Source: Delphinapterus leucas (lineage: Eukaryota > Chordata > Mammalia > Artiodactyla > Monodontidae). From it: DNA of 64,000 nt. The position numbers were made by a program, and so were the translations under genes. The stretch spans positions 3,408,760 to 3,472,759 of the forward strand of contig NW_022098050.1 in NCBI RefSeq assembly GCF_002288925.2, read 5' to 3'. The notes below the pieces were generated by a model. That model ran no database searches, had not been told where the DNA came from, and saw only the letters and a list, made by a program, of their open reading frames with translations. Of the stretch, positions 60,790 to 64,000 are shown piece after piece (the stretch's first letter is position 1; each line of letters opens with the position of its first letter).

Positions 60790-60855
60790 CTTTTGTTTTT
60801 GAACTGGTGATAATTTTAAAGATTTTTCATTGGAATTCAGGCTCATCATATGTGT
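60790..60855 (-). CDS. RPGR: RPGR exon 14
   Basis: 66 bases, 22 codons, acceptor 'tttatttcag' and donor CAAAAG/GTATAATA. It reads THMMSLNSNEKSLK and LSPVQKQK, essentially the human sequence. Phase 0 on both sides: exon 13 ends DVLNM and exon 15 continues KQETIEKL. Confidence 0.95.
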
Positions 60856-61238
60856 CTGAAATAAATTTTAAAAAATATGTTCTAAAAAGAATAAAGACTA
60901 GATATATGATTATATATTTATACATATGATTATATATTTTTATATATTATATATTGATTTTTAAAAATATATAAATGAAATTAACACAAAACAGTTCATA
61001 TAGTCATATAATCAACTCTCAGTTGCATACTAATAATGTGAGAGTTGAAATGAATTTTACTGTATGTAACCTATAACTCAATAAAGCTGATTTTAAAATA
61101 ATGAATGAAACCAAAACAAAAACAAAAGCTTTTCTATGTATATAACAGCTTAGGAAGTAGACATACATATACACAGACATACACATACAAATACATGAGG
61201 AACTTATATCTATATCACATAAATAGGAAAACCATTAC
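60856..61238. other. RPGR intron 13
   Basis: Short AT-rich intron of 383 bases with TATA-rich stretches at 60901-60970. No other feature. Confidence 0.7.
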
Positions 61239-61336
61239 CATATTTAAGACATCAGTAGTTTCTCCAAGGCTTTCTGAATCCTCTGCTGAAAAATTGTCTG
61301 TCTCTTTCCCTTTGGTTATTTTACGTTGAAAATAAT
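61239..61336 (-). CDS. RPGR: RPGR exon 13
   Basis: 98 bases, acceptor 'taatcattcag' and donor AATATG/GTAATGG. The first two bases finish a codon from exon 12, which is not in the window. It then reads YFQRKITKGKETDNFSAEDS and ESLGETTDVLNM. Human RPGR has the matching ETDNFSAED and GETTDVLNM. The region lies between the N-terminal RCC1-like propeller, whose exons are beyond the window, and the acidic tail. Confidence 0.94.
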
Positions 61337-61609
61337 CTGAATGATTAAAAGAGAGAAGAGAAAACAAGATTTCAACAGAAAAGTGAAAGACAACTAGACA
61401 ATAAACAGAAATTATTCTGTAATATAAAAGTACAGTTATAATTTTACTAAAGGTCCTTAAACCTCATATTAAGGGAACTGAACAGAATTCATTCACAGTG
61501 ATAACAGGTTTTAAAATCTTTTTGAAAATTTAAAAACTCTGACACTGATGAGATAACAATTGCTTCATTCATGTGAACAGGCAAACATTATTCTTTTGGG
61601 GTAAATACT
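61337..61609. other. RPGR intron 12, start
   Basis: Intron DNA without named features. Confidence 0.5.
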
Positions 61610-62132
61610 ACCCAGGTATCAAGCACTGTGATGGCCAGACCCCAAAAAGATCCCCAACAACCCACATCCTCTGCTATGCATACCTCTGTGGAGTTCCCTT
61701 CCACATTTTACCAGGTTGGTCTGTATGGCCAATAAAAAAAGCAGATATAATTGTGATGCTATTGTGGCTTAAGTCTCAGTTCTCTCTCCCTCTCTCACTC
61801 TCCCTCTCACGCGCGCGCACACACACACTTTCTTGGAAGCCATGTCGTGAGCATCCCCAGGGAGAAGCCCACGTGCTGAGGGAGTGAGCCTCCTGCCGAT
61901 GGCCACGTGAGTGAGCTTGAAAGAGGATCCTCCAGACTCAGTCAAGCCTTCAGGTGACTGCAGCCCCATCTGACAATGTGACTACAACTACATGAAATAC
62001 CCTGAGCCAGAACCACTCAGCTAGACTGTTCCTGGATTCTCGACCCTGAGAAAATGTGTGAGATAGTAAATGTTTGTTGTTTTAACCTAAGTTTTAGGAT
62101 CATTTCTTATGTAGCAACAGAAAACTAGCACA
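61610..62132 (+). repeat. Old MaLR-type LTR-like repeat
   Basis: Starts with 'gatggccagaccccaaaaag' and ends 'gtagcaacagaaaactagca', with 'agtaaatgtttgttgtttta' before. This is the layout of an ancient MaLR-like LTR. A C/T and CG/CA simple repeat lies at about 61783-61828. It is a non-coding fossil. Confidence 0.5.
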
Positions 62133-62830
62133 AGGACCTGGAAACTTTTATAGAAAACTGCAAGGTTATTACATCATAAAGCAGATAATTAAAAGTTACA
62201 AGCTTTATTTGACCTTACATTTTTCTCAATTACCATACCCCCATGTAGCACACATATACTTATTTGAGAGGAGCTCCTTAATGAAGTCTTCACTAAAAAT
62301 GCCAGTCCACAGTGATCTCTCCCTTGTAAATTCATTCAATTCAAATGAACAAATAGTCTGTCTTTATTCCATGTGAGGTATTATGTAGGAGATACCAACT
62401 TAAGTAACTACTAAATCTTAATGAACTTATAGTCTAGAAGGGAATACAAAACATATTACATAGGGGAATGAGAAATCACATCCAAATGTTGGGAATCAGG
62501 AAATGTTTCACTAAGGAGTTACAGGGAGTGATGGATAAGTAGAATTCTGAGAGGCAGAGATGGAGGTGGATGGGGAAGAAAATAAGCCTAGTGCTAAAAG
62601 AAGCTGTGGAATGGCTTGTGTTGAAGGCTTACCGTGTACTTGGAACATATGCTTTTATACATGTCAGGTTAATGTCATGACAATAAGAGAGCTAAGTGTT
62701 ATATCCCCATTTCACAAATGAATAAATTAAGGTTCAGTGACTCTTCTGGTGTCAAGTGTCAATCTCAAGTCTGCCTTGACTTCACAGCCTTTCCACTCAG
62801 TCTGACTGCGAAGAGCTCAGTTTGATTAAA
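62133..62830 (+). repeat. Intron 12 DNA with MIR/L2 remnants
   Basis: 62620-62790 resembles MIR or L2 ('tatccccatttcacaaatga', 'ataaattaaggttcagtgac'). 62340-62460 has L2-like phrases. No exon is seen. Confidence 0.4.
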
Positions 62831-63011
62831 ATCAGGGGTCAGCAACCTTTTTCGGTCAAAGGCCACATGTTAAACGTTATAGGCTTTGAGGCCATACAGT
62901 CTCTGTCCTGATTATGCAAACTCTGCCACTGAAATGTGAAAGTAGCCACAGACAATACATAAATTAATGGGCGTGACTGGCTTCTAATAAACTTTATAAA
63001 AACCGGTGGCT
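62831..63011 (+). mobile_element. hAT-type DNA transposon fragment
   Basis: 'caggggtcagcaaccttttt' and 'ggctttgaggccatacagtc' followed by 'ataaattaatgggcgtgact' match a common non-autonomous hAT-type element. It is cut off at about 63011 by the L1. Confidence 0.5.
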
Positions 63012-64000
63012 GACAACCTGGAAGAAATGGACAAATTCTTAGAAAAGCACAACCTTCCAAGACTGAACCAGGAAGAAATAGAAAATATAAACAGACCAAT
63101 GACAAGCACTGAAATTGAAACTGTGATTAAAAATCTTCCAACAAACAAAAGCCCAGGACCAGATGGCTTCACAGGTGAATTCTATCAAACATTTAGAGAA
63201 GAGCTAACACCTATCCTTCTCAAACTCTTCCAAAATATAGCAGAGGGAGGAACACTCCCAAACTCCTTCTACGAGGCCACCATCACTCTGATACCAAAAC
63301 CAGACAAAGATGTCACAAAAAAAGAAAACTTCAGGCCAATATCACTGATAAAACATAGATAAAAAAATGCTCAACAAAATACTAGCACACAGAATCCAAC
63401 AGCACATTAAAAGGATCAAACACCATGATCAAGTGGGATTTATCCCAGGATTGCAAGGATTCTTGCAATCAATCAATGTGATACACCATATTAACAAATT
63501 GAAGGAGAAAAACCATATGATCATCTCAGTAGATGCAGGAAAAGCTTTTGACAAAATTCAACACCCATTTATGATAAAAACTCTCCAGAAAGTAGGCACA
63601 GAGGGAACTTACCTCAACATAATAAAGGCCATATATGACAAACCCACAGCCAACCTCATTCTCAATGGTGAAAAACTGAAAGCATTTCCTCTAAGATCAG
63701 GAACAAGACAAGGTGGTCCACTCTCACCACTATTACACAACATAGTTGTGTAAGTTTTAGCCACAGCAATCAGAGAAGAAAAAGAAATAAAAGGAATCCA
63801 AATCAGAAAAGATGAAGTAAAGCTGTCACTGTCTGCAGATGACATGACACTATACATAGGAAATCCCAAAGATGCTACCAGAAAACTACTAGAGCTAATC
63901 AAAGAATTTCATAAAGTAGCAGGACACAAAATTAATGCATAGAAATCTCTTGCATTCCTATACACTAATGATGAACTATCTGAAAGAGAAATTAAGGAAA
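63012..64000 (+). mobile_element. 5'-truncated L1, continues past the window
   Basis: Starts abruptly in the middle of ORF2 ('caacctggaagaaatggaca', same point as 31858 in the other young L1) and runs through the reverse-transcriptase domain. The region is very similar to 31858-32850, so it belongs to the same young subfamily. A frameshift or stop near 63360 and a stop at 63752 show that it is inactive. Its 3' end lies outside the window. Confidence 0.88.

Overview
Mammalian, almost certainly cetacean, X-chromosomal DNA. The tRNA-derived SINEs scattered through the window (modules reading 'cttccctggtggcgcagtgg' at the head and ending in a short A-tail) are the CHR-type families of whales and their relatives. 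The only protein-coding gene I can support is the 3' half of RPGR (retinitis pigmentosa GTPase regulator, the retinal ciliary protein), on the minus strand. I rebuilt seven exons from splice sites, reading frame and recalled similarity to the human protein: exon 13 (61239-61336), 14 (60790-60855), 15 (57423-58370), 16 (47250-47414), 17 (45175-45232), 18 (43603-43679) and 19 (25762-25971). The joined frame is open for 540 codons and ends in a CIIL prenylation box. Exon 15 also runs on past its internal donor to make the retina-specific terminal exon ORF15 (55923-58370), with its long Glu/Gly-rich tract and the conserved basic C-terminus.

Layout, left to right. From 1 to about 25.3 kb lies 3' flanking intergenic DNA, built largely of transposons: SINEs, L1 pieces of several ages, MIR/L2, hAT-type fragments and old LTR-like pieces. 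It also holds three oddities. Two are divergent apolipoprotein A-IV-like fragments on opposite strands (1-182 and 11793-12075) inside the same repeat-like flank. One is a roughly 2.1-kb inversion bounded by inverted SINEs (3622-5766). The last is a retroinserted 5' half of tRNA-Lys(CUU) with a 14-bp target-site duplication (23573-23642). From 25.3 to 26.0 kb is the last RPGR exon and 3' UTR.

Intron 18 (25972-43602) holds an old L1 with a SINE and a 5.4-kb younger L1 nested in it. It also holds a 4327-bp direct tandem duplication, 33345-37671 and 37672-41998, almost without differences; I noticed one, G36296 versus A40623. The duplication ends beside an 83-bp minisatellite. Exons 18, 17 and 16 follow, with three SINEs packed between exons 17 and 16. 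ORF15 and exons 14 and 13 lie at 55.9-61.3 kb. Beyond these, intron 12 runs to the window edge and contains an LTR-like piece, an hAT-type piece and a 5'-truncated L1.

No CRISPR, operon or prokaryotic feature is present. Family names for old repeats come from remembered consensus sequences without a database search and carry low confidence.
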